This document shows positions 53,624 to 62,000 of a stretch of 64,000 bases of DNA, piece by piece. Source of the stretch: Palleniella muris (GTDB taxonomy: Bacteria > Bacteroidota > Bacteroidia > Bacteroidales > Bacteroidaceae); assembly GCF_004792655.1 (NCBI RefSeq), contig NZ_SRZC01000014.1, forward strand, positions 1-64,000, written 5' to 3'. Numbering within the stretch: position 1 is the stretch's first letter; each line of letters begins with the position of its first letter. Position numbers and translations under genes: made by a program. The notes beneath the pieces were generated by a model that saw only the letters and a list, made by a program, of their open reading frames with translations, searched no databases and was not told the DNA's origin.

Positions 53624-55117
53624 ATGAAGAAAAAAACGATATGGATTATAGCCGTAATAATGGGCATCTCGTTTCTCGGACTCATCTACGTACAGGTGAT
53701 GTATATGAAGGAGATGGTCAAGATGAAGAAGGAGCAATTCGACGAGTCTGTCAATCGTGCCCTTTATCAGGTATCGCGTAATCTGGAAGTCAATGAGACT
53801 CTGCGTTATTTGGAAAAGGACATCAACGAGATAGAGCGCAAGGCGCGCCGCGATTCACTGTCATCTGTCACACCGTTCTCTTCGTTTGAGTTGAGCACCG
53901 TGACGACAAAGCCTTCACAGATGCCTAAGGCGATGATTCTCCGCAATGACAAGGGAACAATATCGCAGGCGTCCAAGGCAATGCAGGAGATGGTCCGTAA
54001 CCGATATGTCTATCAGAAGGCATTGCTTGACGAAGTCGTCTACTCACTCCTCTACAGTGCGTCTGACAAACCATTGCGCGAGCGTATCAATTTCAAGTTG
54101 CTTGACCAGGATCTGAAAGCAGAATTGATGAACAATGGCATAAACATACTGTATCATTTCAGTGTTACAACACAGGACGGACGTGAGGTCTACCGTTGTT
54201 CTGACTATACAGATGATGGTGAGGAAAACAGTTACTCGCAGATTCTGTTCCGTAACGACCCACAACAGAAGATGGGTGTCGTGCATATCCATTTCCCTAA
54301 TATGGGCAGCTATATCTTCTCAAGCGTGAGATTCATGATACCGGCATTGGCATTCTCCTGCATCCTGCTCGTAACGTTCATATTCACAATCTTTATCGTG
54401 TTCCGTCAAAAGAAACTCACAGAAATAAAGAATGATTTCATCAACAATATGACCCATGAGCTGAAAACGCCTATATCCAGCATCTCCCTTGCAGCACAAA
54501 TGCTTGGAGACGAGGCAGTAACGAAATCTCCACAGATGATGGCTCATCTTGGAATGGTGGTGCAGGATGAATCAAAACGTCTGCGTTTCCTTGTTGAGAA
54601 AGTGCTTCAAATGTCAATGTTCGACCGCCAGAAAGCTATTTTCAAGCCAAAGGAACTGGATCTTAACGAGATGGTTGAAAACGCAGCACAGTCATTCCAA
54701 CTGCGCGTTGAGCATACAGGAGGCAAGATTTACACAGAGATTGAGGCAATAGATTCAGCACTGCTTGTCGACGAAATACATTTCACTAACGCCATCTTCA
54801 ACCTGATGGACAACGCTGTGAAGTATTCCAAGCCTGACCAGCCACTTTACATCTATCTTCGCACATGGAATGATGCGAATCATCTTTACCTCTCAATCCG
54901 TGACACAGGTCTGGGAATGAAGAAAGAGGTGCTGAGGAAAATCTGGGACAAGTTCTACCGCGCCCACACCGGCAACCGCCATGATGTCAAAGGATTCGGT
55001 CTCGGACTGGCGTATGTGAAGAAGATTGTGGAGCTCCATAACGGCAAAATAAGCGTAGAGTCTGTGCTTGGCGAAGGGACAACGTTTGTCATACAGCTCC
55101 CGATTATCGATGAATAA
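53624..55117 (+). CDS. rprX: sensor histidine kinase, RprX type
   Basis: 497-aa membrane kinase. Transmembrane helices at about 6-28 and 236-261 enclose a [11 protein letters not shown] sensor domain of about 205 residues. The dimerisation box DFINNMTHELKTPISSISLA carries phosphoacceptor His278; the ATPase domain has the N box DEIHFTNAIFNLMDNAVKYS, G1 SIRDTGLGM, F box IWDKFYRA and G2 GFGLGLAYVKKIV. Overall similarity to Bacteroides fragilis RprX is recognised. The response regulator gene follows after 136 bases. The signal is unknown. Confidence 0.88.
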   Translation: MKKKTIWIIAVIMGISFLGLIYVQVMYMKEMVKMKKEQFDESVNRALYQVSRNLEVNETLRYLEKDINEIERKARRDSLSSVTPFSSFELSTVTTKPSQMPKAMILRNDKGTISQASKAMQEMVRNRYVYQKALLDEVVYSLLYSASDKPLRERINFKLLDQDLKAELMNNGINILYHFSVTTQDGREVYRCSDYTDDGEENSYSQILFRNDPQQKMGVVHIHFPNMGSYIFSSVRFMIPALAFSCILLVTFIFTIFIVFRQKKLTEIKNDFINNMTHELKTPISSISLAAQMLGDEAVTKSPQMMAHLGMVVQDESKRLRFLVEKVLQMSMFDRQKAIFKPKELDLNEMVENAAQSFQLRVEHTGGKIYTEIEAIDSALLVDEIHFTNAIFNLMDNAVKYSKPDQPLYIYLRTWNDANHLYLSIRDTGLGMKKEVLRKIWDKFYRAHTGNRHDVKGFGLGLAYVKKIVELHNGKISVESVLGEGTTFVIQLPIIDE

Positions 55118-55253
55118 CCAACAGGGTGATTCCCAATGGCATGTGTCATACATTCCTTTCGGTCAAAGACTCTGCAAACATAGAGCAGACGGATAAACAA
55201 CAAATATAAGGAAATAATTAATAAGAGATTGTTTAACATAAAACTTAATCATT

Positions 55254-55952
55254 ATGGACGAGAACATTAAAATTATGCTGTGCGAGGACGATGAGAACCT
55301 CGGTATGCTGCTTCGTGAGTATCTTCAGGCAAAGGGATTCACTACAGAACTGTATCCTGACGGAGAGGCTGGCTACCGCGCTTTCACAAAGCAGAAGTTT
55401 GACATCTGCATCCTCGATGTGATGATGCCTAAGAAAGACGGATTCACTCTTGCCCAGGAAATCCGCCAGTCAAATGTCGATGTGCCTATCATCTTCTTGA
55501 CAGCAAAACAGTTGAAGGAAGACATCATTGAGGGCTTCAAGATCGGTGCTGACGACTACATCCCGAAACCATTCTCAATGGAAGAGCTTGTGCTCCGCGT
55601 TGAGGCTATCCTCCGCCGTGTACGTGGCAAGAAGAACAAAGACACTTCTGTCTACAAACTAGGAAACTTCACCTTCGACACCCAGAAGCAGCTTCTGCAG
55701 ATAGGAGAGAAGCAGACAAAGCTCACCACAAAGGAGAACGAACTGCTTGCATTGCTTTGCAGCCATGCAAACGAGATTCTTCAGCGTGACTTTGCCTTGA
55801 AGACAATCTGGATTGACGACAACTATTTCAATGCACGCTCAATGGATGTCTACATCACCAAGCTCCGCAAGCACTTGAAGGATGATCCACAGATCGAAAT
55901 CATCAACATCCATGGCAAAGGCTACAAACTCATAATCCCTTCAGAGGACTAA
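55254..55952 (+). CDS. rprY: response regulator, RprY type (OmpR family)
   Basis: 232-aa two-domain regulator. The receiver domain (1-120) has Asp11-Asp12, phosphoacceptor Asp55 (CILDVMMPK), Thr83 and Lys105 (KPF). The winged-helix DNA-binding domain (about 130-230) shows LTTKENELLALLCSHANEILQRDFALKTIWIDDNYFNARSMDVYITKLRKHL, the OmpR recognition helix region. It is the partner of the upstream kinase; in related species RprXY is tied to envelope or redox/metabolic stress. It ends at a strong terminator at 55984. Confidence 0.92.
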   Translation: MDENIKIMLCEDDENLGMLLREYLQAKGFTTELYPDGEAGYRAFTKQKFDICILDVMMPKKDGFTLAQEIRQSNVDVPIIFLTAKQLKEDIIEGFKIGADDYIPKPFSMEELVLRVEAILRRVRGKKNKDTSVYKLGNFTFDTQKQLLQIGEKQTKLTTKENELLALLCSHANEILQRDFALKTIWIDDNYFNARSMDVYITKLRKHLKDDPQIEIINIHGKGYKLIIPSED

Positions 55953-55983
55953 GTTTCCATTTTCACGGATTAAAAAGAATAAG

Positions 55984-56027
55984 ACAATGCTTTCCCAAGT
56001 CGTTGACAAGGGGAAGCATTGTTTTTT
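55984..56027 (+). terminator. terminator after rprY
   Basis: ACAATGCTTTCCC (55984-55996) pairs with GGGGAAGCATTGT (56010-56022), one mismatch, followed by a T-run. Confidence 0.8.
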
Positions 56028-56133
56028 ATTGGTCGTACGGTAGAACTGTCCTTAACACTGATTAATATAATCGGCATGGATGATGACATCTGCGATTTTT
56101 GGCAGTTCTTATTTCCCAATGGCAAAAGAAAAA

Positions 56134-56492
56134 ATTAGGAAACCCAAGGCGTTTTTGCCCTCTGAGAATCGCGTGTAGATTCTTTTTAAAATGGAGAACC
56201 GGAAAAACGCATGGATTTCCATTTCTGTTACTATGTTGTAAATCAATATGTTATTATCTTTGTTGTACTTGCGTATACAAAAAAACACATCATTTCATTA
56301 CCTTTTATGGTATAAATGGTAACGTTTTACACAGCAAAGTGTTAGCTTTTGCTATGTAAAACGTTATCTTTATCCATATAAAGTGCTGTTTCTCGCGCAG
56401 CAAAATGCTATTATTGATATTGCGCAGCATGGCTTTTTGCAAGGAGAAGCAATATTTTTCCGATTATGATAAACAGAACATTTGAAAACTTA
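56134..56492 (+). repeat. composite intergenic element, copy D
   Basis: Second copy of the element at 25120. Boundary boxes are ATTAGGAAACCCA (56134-56146) and ATTTGAAAACTTA (56480-56492). The CCCTCTGAGAATCGCGT box is at 56158-56174 and TTGTAAATCAAT at 56236. Units of 22 bases start at 56275 (weak), 56297, 56319, 56341, 56363, 56385, 56407, 56429 and 56451; the central ones read ATTACC, GTAACG, GTTAGC, GTTATC. No gene is visible in 56028-56620. Confidence 0.75.
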
Positions 56493-56624
56493 TGCAATTT
56501 CTTTGTGTGAAAATATACTGTTTTTAGGGTCAAACAACATGTGATTATTGATGACTTCCGGGAAACAATGGGTGCTCGCACAACTACCATGTTAGCGGTA
56601 GAATGCAGTGGCAACATGCTGAAT

Positions 56625-56660
56625 AAAAACCACCGGCTAATGTTCATGACCGGTCTTTTT
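56625..56660 (-). terminator. hairpin downstream of the HAD gene
   Basis: AAAAACCACCGG and CCGGTCTTTTT can pair imperfectly just past the stop of the minus-strand HAD gene, with T-rich flanks on both sides. Confidence 0.5.
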
Positions 56661-56662
56661 GC

Positions 56663-57379
56663 TTATTCCAGCCGTTGGCGTATCGCATCGATATGTTCAT
56701 CCAGAGTGTTTGCGTCAATGTGCAGAGTCTGTAGCCCGACAGCTTTTCCTGCTTCAATGTTGGCGGTGAAGTCATCGATGTATAGGGCTTCGGTGGGATT
56801 GATGCCGGAGTCCTCGATGAGATGCCTGAAGATGCGTGGGTCAGGCTTTGCCATACCTAACTGATAGGAACAGTACATGCGGTCGAAGCATTCCTCTACA
56901 GGCATGCCAAGCCCTGAGCAAATCTCTTTGAAAGCCTCCCAATGGAGGTCGCCGATGTTGCTGAGCAGGAACACTTGCAGTGACTGGGTGCCATGGTTGT
57001 TTTCACAGCAGGTTTGTGTTGGATTGCCTTGTGTGGAGGATGGCAGCTGCCGTTTCCTCAGTTCTTTCAGGAAGGCAAGTCTGTTGACGGGAACCTCGAT
57101 GAGGTCGTTGTAGGCATGGAGTAGCTGCTCGTAGCTTGTGCCGGGATTGCATTGTTGTTGTACGGCATGCAGGAATTCCTTGCCTGTCATCTCGCCTTTG
57201 TCCATTTTGTGGATGTAGTCAAGGAGTGGGATTTCGCTTGGAATACCGTTCAGCGGTCCGTCCTTAGTGAGCATTTCCTTTGGCAAAGGAAGCCCCATTT
57301 CGGCAAATTTCATGAATGATTCTTTTGTTTTCAGGTTGGCAATGACGCCACCAAGGTCAAAAATCACAACTTTAATCAT
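56663..57379 (-). CDS. HAD-family hydrolase (HAD-IA type)
   Basis: 238-aa phosphatase-fold protein. Motif I is VVIFDLGGVIANL with nucleophile Asp8; the second Asp of the usual DxD is Gly, as in the FDLGGV subgroup. Motif II is FLLSNIGDLHW, motif III lies at KPDPRIFRHLI, motif IV is YIDDFTANIEAG. An unusual low-complexity insertion (about residues 112-130, QLPSSTQGNPTQTCCENNHG) separates the cap from motif II. The cap domain is the usual helical C1 type. The substrate is unknown. It reads away from the DUF1846 gene. Confidence 0.85.
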   Translation of the reverse strand: MIKVVIFDLGGVIANLKTKESFMKFAEMGLPLPKEMLTKDGPLNGIPSEIPLLDYIHKMDKGEMTGKEFLHAVQQQCNPGTSYEQLLHAYNDLIEVPVNRLAFLKELRKRQLPSSTQGNPTQTCCENNHGTQSLQVFLLSNIGDLHWEAFKEICSGLGMPVEECFDRMYCSYQLGMAKPDPRIFRHLIEDSGINPTEALYIDDFTANIEAGKAVGLQTLHIDANTLDEHIDAIRQRLE

Positions 57380-57609
57380 AGCATATTTGTTTTTGAAAGT
57401 ATTGAATTCTTGTTTTTCAGAAATGTTTTGCAGGTATATGGCTGGTTTTTCTGTAATGTAGCCATATCACTGCAAATTTACATAAAAATCCTGAAATTAT
57501 AGCCCTATGTGGATGAAAAACTGAAAAGAACACTCCGAATTTCCCACTTTCTGTCATACTCTACAGTATTGGCTTTGAAATGAAAAATATTTAAAAAGCC
57601 ATACAAAGG

Positions 57610-57641
57610 TTTGGTTTTGTCACCAATAATTCTTACCTTTG
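57610..57641 (+). promoter_or_regulatory. promoter for the DUF1846 gene
   Basis: TTTG (57610-57613), 20 bases, TACCTTTG (57634-57641): full consensus. A clear ribosome site AGGAGAAAGAT precedes the ATG at 57681. The rest of 57380-57609 is AT-rich with no gene seen. Confidence 0.6.
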
Positions 57642-57680
57642 TATCCCGTATTTATTGAAATTAGTTTTTAGGAGAAAGAT

Positions 57681-59144
57681 ATGAAATACGGATTTGACAA
57701 CGACAAGTACATTACCACCCAAAGTGAGCATATCAAGGAAAGGATTGCTCAGTTTGGCAACAAACTCTATCTTGAGTTAGGCGGAAAACTTTTTGACGAC
57801 CACCATGCATCACGCGTCCTGCCGGGATTCCAGCCGGACTCCAAACTGCGCATGTTGCAGCAGTTGAGCGGTGCGGCGGAGATAGTCATCGTCATATCAG
57901 CGGAAGACATTGTAAAGAACAAGGTGCGTGCTGACCTCGGCATAACCTATGACGAGGATGTGCTCCGCTTGCGTGCCGAATTCCAGAACCGTGGCTTTGT
58001 TGTTGGTTCTGTGGTCATTACCCACTATAACGGTCAGCGTGCTGCTGACGACTACCGCAACCGCCTGAAGAGGATAGGGGTCACATCGTATGTGCACCAT
58101 CTCATTGACGGTTATCCTCACAATGTGGACCTTATCGCGTCTGACGAGGGGTTCGGCAAGAATGATTATGTTGAGACATCACGTCCTCTTGTGATAGTGA
58201 CAGCTCCCGGACCGGGCTCCGGCAAAATGGCGGTATGCCTTTCGCAGCTGTACAATGAGCATAAGCGCGGTATAACCGCCGGCTATGCCAAGTTTGAGAC
58301 TTTCCCTGTTTGGAATCTTCCTTTGAAGCATCCTGTGAACATAGCCTATGAGGCGGCAACGGCAGACTTGAATGATGTCAACATGATTGACCCGTTCCAC
58401 CTTGAAGCTTATGGAAAGACGGCTATCAACTATAACCGTGACATTGAGATTTTCCCTGTCCTCAATGCTCTTTTTGAGGGCATTTATGGCGAGAACCCGT
58501 ATAAGTCGCCTACAGATATGGGTGTGAACATGGTAGGCTATTGCATCTGTGATAACGAGGTCTGCTGTGAGGCTTCAAAGCAGGAGATTATCCGCCGTTA
58601 CTATGCAGCACTCAACCTTATGGCTGAAGGCAAGGAGGTTACGGGTGAGGTGCAGAAGATCGCTTTGCTGTTCAAGCAGGCCGGCATAAACTCTGCATAT
58701 CGTGCGACTACCGTTGCGGCTAAGGAGAAGGCTGAGCAGACTGGGCACACATCTTCTGCAATAGAGTTGGAGGACGGTACAATAATCACTGCAAAGTCTT
58801 CGGAACTGCTTGGATGTTCTGCAGCTCTGCTGCTGAATTCAATGAAATATCTTGCAGGAATGGAGAAAGAGGTGAAACTTATCCCGCAGGATTTGATAGA
58901 GCCGATACAGCATACAAAGATGAATTACCTGAAAGGACGCAATCCGCGCCTGCACACCGACGAGGTTCTTGTCGTGCTTTCTGCCCTTACGGCGCGTGAT
59001 GAGCGTTGCCGTTTGGCTCTTGAGCAACTGCCGAAGTTGGAGGGGGCGCAGGTACATACCACTGTGATGTTATCGGAGGTTGACCGTAAGATTTTCAAGA
59101 AACTCGGTGTTGATGTAACTTGTGACCCTGTGAGGAAGAAATGA
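57681..59144 (+). CDS. DUF1846 family protein
   Basis: 487-aa cytoplasmic protein, nearly full family length. Recognised by the start MKYGFDNDKYITTQSEHIKERI, GGKLFDDHHASRVLPGFQPDSK, the P-loop-like PGPGSGKMAVCLSQLYNEHKRG and VNMVGYCICDNEVCCEASKQEIIRRYY. The family has a structure from Streptococcus with a nucleotide-binding-like N-terminal domain, but its biochemical role is not established. It has its own promoter and is followed after about 30 bases by an inverted-repeat element. Confidence 0.9.
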   Translation: MKYGFDNDKYITTQSEHIKERIAQFGNKLYLELGGKLFDDHHASRVLPGFQPDSKLRMLQQLSGAAEIVIVISAEDIVKNKVRADLGITYDEDVLRLRAEFQNRGFVVGSVVITHYNGQRAADDYRNRLKRIGVTSYVHHLIDGYPHNVDLIASDEGFGKNDYVETSRPLVIVTAPGPGSGKMAVCLSQLYNEHKRGITAGYAKFETFPVWNLPLKHPVNIAYEAATADLNDVNMIDPFHLEAYGKTAINYNRDIEIFPVLNALFEGIYGENPYKSPTDMGVNMVGYCICDNEVCCEASKQEIIRRYYAALNLMAEGKEVTGEVQKIALLFKQAGINSAYRATTVAAKEKAEQTGHTSSAIELEDGTIITAKSSELLGCSAALLLNSMKYLAGMEKEVKLIPQDLIEPIQHTKMNYLKGRNPRLHTDEVLVVLSALTARDERCRLALEQLPKLEGAQVHTTVMLSEVDRKIFKKLGVDVTCDPVRKK

Positions 59145-59177
59145 CGGAGCGATGCTTTCGCTATATTAATATATTGG

Positions 59178-59529
59178 TGTCCGGTAAAACGCAAAATATA
59201 TCTCTGATTGTGTACGTTATGTACGGATATTTCCGGGCAGAGAACCGCGTTAGCGGTTTGGTATAGTAGCCGTGGGTCGTACCCACGGAATACAGTAACG
59301 CTCTGTGCGCGACCGATTTGTCGGTCGAATGAAGGTGAGTGCTTCCGGGTTGTTCGACCGATAAATCGGTCGCTGTCCGGTGCTTGTATCACAACCGTGG
59401 GTTGCGACCCACGGCATCTTTCTTGTCACCGCTGACGCGGTTCCCAAGACAAGTCCATTTTGAAGAAAGAACCTCATAAGATGGGGATATACAAGAGCTT
59501 TATTGCTTGTCATTGTTTTTTACCGGACA
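59178..59529. mobile_element. nested-palindrome element with terminal inverted repeats (MITE-like)
   Basis: TGTCCGGTAAAA (from 59178) and TTTTACCGGACA (to 59529) are perfect 12-bp inverted ends, extended outward by TTGG/ACAA. Inside are mirrored hairpins: ACCGCGTTAGCGGT (about 59244-59257), CCGTGGGTCGTACCCACGG (59270-59288), GCGACCGATTTGTCGGTCG (59309-59327), CGACCGATAAATCGGTCG (59355-59372), CCGTGGGTTGCGACCCACGG (59395-59414) and ACCGCTGACGCGGT (59428-59441). The order on the left is matched in reverse on the right. No transposase is encoded, so it would depend on one elsewhere. Confidence 0.6.
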
Positions 59530-59540
59530 ACAATAATATT

Positions 59541-59593
59541 AATACAATTCCGGCTGACAGTCCTTAAAGATGGCTGTCAGCCGGAATTGTATT
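59541..59593. terminator. terminator between repeat element and lipoprotein gene
   Basis: A perfect 20-bp stem (59541-59560 with 59574-59593, core ACAATTCCGGCTGACAG) serves the minus-strand lipoprotein gene and possibly the plus-strand DUF1846 transcript. Confidence 0.8.
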
Positions 59594-59629
59594 GTTATGG
59601 TATAATTTAAATATTGTTGTTTGGAAATG

Positions 59630-60199
59630 TCATACTCCATCCTCGTCTTCGTTGCCGATTTCGGCATTATGGTCAATCTGTGTGTCCAAAGCTATTGACA
59701 TATTGCCTGTTCTGCCGATTTTCATAACAAGAGGGATAAAGGTGTCGCTTTGCATATCAGGATAGCCGACACTTACTGCAAAGACAAGGTTGCTGTCTTC
59801 CACTTTTTCCAATACGATGCCCAATAGCACTCCGTTTTTTGTGATATTGTTGTTGCCGGCATAGGGGATAAAGTCTTGCTTCGTGAATTTCTTGTTGAAG
59901 GCTTTTGTACCATCGGCACGCAGTACTTTCACGTCTATGGCATTGTCATAATATTCTTGTCCGTTCTCATCTTTTATAAGCGGGAGGCTTTTGTCAGCAG
60001 TCCTCATGACAGAGACGGAATAGTCTTTGCCAAGCCATTTCACATTGCGCTCCTGTCTGACATCTTTCATCTGTTGTGTGCCTTTCTTTGTTTCCACTTG
60101 TGGGGCAGGCACAATGATGTCATGCTTTTCCTGCTTATCATTGCAAGAGGCAAGGATGAGAATGGAAGTCAAGGATAGTATAATATGTGTTTTTAGCAT
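59630..60199 (-). CDS. DUF4738-like lipoprotein
   Basis: 189-aa protein with a lipoprotein signal (MLKTHIILSLTSILILASC, Cys19). The body (about 45-180) contains KDYSVSVMRTADKSLPLIKDENGQEYYDNAIDVKV and FNKKFTKQDFIPY, which I recognise as similar to the DUF4738 family of Bacteroidetes lipoproteins; the tail is very acidic (EIGNEDEDG). Function unknown. It is followed downstream by the terminator at 59541 and lies 54 bases after the stop of the unknown gene at 60254, same strand. Confidence 0.7.
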   Translation of the reverse strand: MLKTHIILSLTSILILASCNDKQEKHDIIVPAPQVETKKGTQQMKDVRQERNVKWLGKDYSVSVMRTADKSLPLIKDENGQEYYDNAIDVKVLRADGTKAFNKKFTKQDFIPYAGNNNITKNGVLLGIVLEKVEDSNLVFAVSVGYPDMQSDTFIPLVMKIGRTGNMSIALDTQIDHNAEIGNEDEDGV

Positions 60200-60253
60200 A
60201 GTGATGTTTTTGTTTTTCGGTTTTTGTTTATTAAGACTGCTAATAAGCGGACA

Positions 60254-60643
60254 TTACCTTAGCATTTCCAACAGTTCTTCGTTCAGTTCCGTGAAGCGTC
60301 GTGGCTTGAAACCTATGAGAAGTATGCACAGGAAAGCGTTGCATGCTATTTCGAAAAGAGATATTTCGACATCATTATCAATGATGACTTCTTTGCCTAT
60401 GATCACGTTCCATTGCGCTTCAAAACAACGGTCTTCGGCTCCTACGAAGCAATCGTCACTGTCCTGTGCTTCTATCAGCTGGTATGTTATCTTCTTTTTT
60501 GAAGTCACAGGCTGTTGAGCCAACAAAAAATCGTAAGCCTCCTGTATCTCAGGACGCTTACGATTCAAATCAGGTATCATTTCACACAGTTCTGTGAAAA
60601 TCTCGCTGAATGTGTATTTTTCTAATATTTCTTTTAATATCAT
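60254..60643 (-). CDS. hypothetical protein coupled to ribH
   Basis: 129-aa cytoplasmic protein without recognisable motif. It is acidic (EAQDSDDCFVGAEDRCFEAQWNV) with a helical N-terminus (LKEILEKYTFSEIFTELCEMIPDLNRKRPEIQEAYDFLL) and a predicted beta-rich middle. Its ATG overlaps the ribH stop by one base (TGATG), so it is translated after ribH. The position suggests co-regulation with riboflavin synthesis, but nothing in the sequence suggests a catalytic step in it. Confidence 0.7.
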   Translation of the reverse strand: MILKEILEKYTFSEIFTELCEMIPDLNRKRPEIQEAYDFLLAQQPVTSKKKITYQLIEAQDSDDCFVGAEDRCFEAQWNVIIGKEVIIDNDVEISLFEIACNAFLCILLIGFKPRRFTELNEELLEMLR

Positions 60644-61113
60644 CAGAATTTAGCCATTTTAATTGCTGCTACGGCACATTCTTCGCCTTTGTTGCCAAGT
60701 GCGCCGCCTGCTCTTTCCTTTGCGTCTTCCATGGTTTCTGTGGCAAGAATGCCGAAGATTACAGGTACTGCACTTGTTGCGTTCAGTTGTGCAAAGCCTG
60801 CTGTAACGCTGTTTACTACGCAGTCAAAGGAATGGGTTTTGCCTTTCACTACACACCCTAATGCTATGACAGCATCATATCCGTCATTCAGTGTCATCTG
60901 GTGTGCGCCATAGACAAGTTCCATTGTTCCCGGCACACGCTTCACATGGATGTTTTCCGGAAGGGCATCAAATCCTTCAAGCGTTGTTACTGTTCCCTCA
61001 AGCAGGGCGTTGGTAATTTCCGGATTACGTTCGGAAACCACAATGCCGAAACACATGTTTTCGGCATTAGGTACTTTGGATTTGTCGTAATCGGAGAAAT
61101 TTCGTGTAGCCAT
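60643..61113 (-). CDS. ribH: 6,7-dimethyl-8-ribityllumazine synthase
   Basis: 156-aa lumazine synthase, the penultimate enzyme of riboflavin synthesis, condensing the 5-amino-6-ribitylamino pyrimidine with 3,4-dihydroxy-2-butanone 4-phosphate. Family motifs: FGIVVSERNPEITNALLEG, VPGTMELVYGAHQM, ALGCVVKGKTHSFDCVVN, VPVIFGILATETMEDAKERAGG and NKGEECAVAAIKMA. The catalytic His is in KTHSFD. It begins 3 bases after the TPR gene stop and is part of one operon with the TPR gene and the 129-aa gene. Confidence 0.95.
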   Translation of the reverse strand: MATRNFSDYDKSKVPNAENMCFGIVVSERNPEITNALLEGTVTTLEGFDALPENIHVKRVPGTMELVYGAHQMTLNDGYDAVIALGCVVKGKTHSFDCVVNSVTAGFAQLNATSAVPVIFGILATETMEDAKERAGGALGNKGEECAVAAIKMAKF

Positions 61114-61116
61114 GTC

Positions 61117-61806
61117 TTACTCAGTGCAACGTTCGATGTACTTGTCTATTTCGCGATATACGGCAGAGTTGACATAGTTAGCTTTGATGTCCTTGTAGAT
61201 GTCAAGAGCCTCTGATTTCTTGCCTTGGCTCTCAAGAAGCTCACCTGCCTGGAGGAGGAACTGTGGAGAGAGAGACTGGTTGCGTCCTGTCTCAGACTCG
61301 GAGTCAGCCATCTTTGCAGCTTTCTTCAGTGCAGAGATAGCGTCGTCAATCTTGTTGAGCTTTGCATAGACATTGCCAAGTGCGCCTACTGCTGCAGGAG
61401 AGACCATTGCATCATCTGATGTAGAGTAATCGCTGAGGTGTTTTTCTGCCTCCTGAGCCTTGCCGAGGTTGGCATAGCAAAGTCCTGCATAGAGATTTGC
61501 AAGGTTGCTGGCGTCAGTGCAGCTGTACTGTTCAGCGATTTTCAGGAAACCAAGGTTGTTTCCGTCACCATTCAGGGCTTTCTCGTACTGCTCCTGAGCG
61601 AAAAGGTCTTGAGCCTTAGCCATGGCAGTGCTTGCCTCATCTTGGCGTGGCTGGAAATAGAAAGTATTCATAAGTATTGCGCCTGCGACAACCACGATAA
61701 GTGCCACAAAACTGATGCCAATTACTTTCTTGTACTTTACTACGAATGCTTCTGTTTTTGTTAGAGACTCTGTAGGCTGAGCCTGCTGTTCGGTTTTCTT
61801 TTCCAT
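61117..61806 (-). CDS. TPR-repeat membrane protein
   Basis: 229-aa single-span protein. The start at 61806 (MEKKTEQQAQPTESLTKTEAF) is chosen because the frame above it is basic and unlike the rest. A transmembrane helix lies at about 29-47 (VIGISFVALIVVVAGAIL) and three or four TPR-like repeats follow (NLANLYAGLCYANLGKAQEAEKHL, AVGALGNVYAKLNKIDDAISALKKAAKM, FLLQAGELLESQGKKSEALDIYKDIK). It resembles YfgM/TPR_21-type [11 protein letters not shown] chaperone partners. It is the first gene of the operon with ribH. Confidence 0.85.
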   Translation of the reverse strand: MEKKTEQQAQPTESLTKTEAFVVKYKKVIGISFVALIVVVAGAILMNTFYFQPRQDEASTAMAKAQDLFAQEQYEKALNGDGNNLGFLKIAEQYSCTDASNLANLYAGLCYANLGKAQEAEKHLSDYSTSDDAMVSPAAVGALGNVYAKLNKIDDAISALKKAAKMADSESETGRNQSLSPQFLLQAGELLESQGKKSEALDIYKDIKANYVNSAVYREIDKYIERCTE

Positions 61807-61902
61807 ATTGTTTGTTTTTTTATTTTCTTGTCTTGTAGTTGTGAAAGTTGGAAATCGCGTTTTTCTGTTTGTATCTTTTTGGAATATACCACAATTCGGA
61901 CG

Positions 61903-61910
61903 CAAAATTA
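61903..61910 (-). promoter_or_regulatory. -7 box of the TPR-ribH operon
   Basis: TAATTTTG on the minus strand, about 100 bases before the ATG at 61806. A TTTC about 20 bases upstream is one mismatch from the -33 element. Confidence 0.45.
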
Positions 61911-61949
61911 GTGAAATTATCTCACATAATGAAATTTAATGCTACTTTT

Positions 61950-61981
61950 TTTGTTTTTTACCATGAAAAATGTTAACTTTG
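61950..61981 (+). promoter_or_regulatory. promoter of recF
   Basis: TTTG (61950-61953), 20 bases, TAACTTTG (61974-61981): full consensus. The expected start near 61988 supports the ATG at 62001 rather than a GTG at 61992. Confidence 0.65.
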
Positions 61982-62000
61982 CGTCAAATTTGTGTTAAGA

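Noticed and set aside
59250..59513. 87-codon frame across the palindromic element
   Set aside because: It is generated by the inverted repeats, with no start signal and no similarity to transposases.
60643..61990. FMN riboswitch for ribH
   Set aside because: The ribH gene follows a TPR gene with a 3-base gap. The upstream leader (61807-61910) is AT-rich and shows none of the conserved RFN-element segments.
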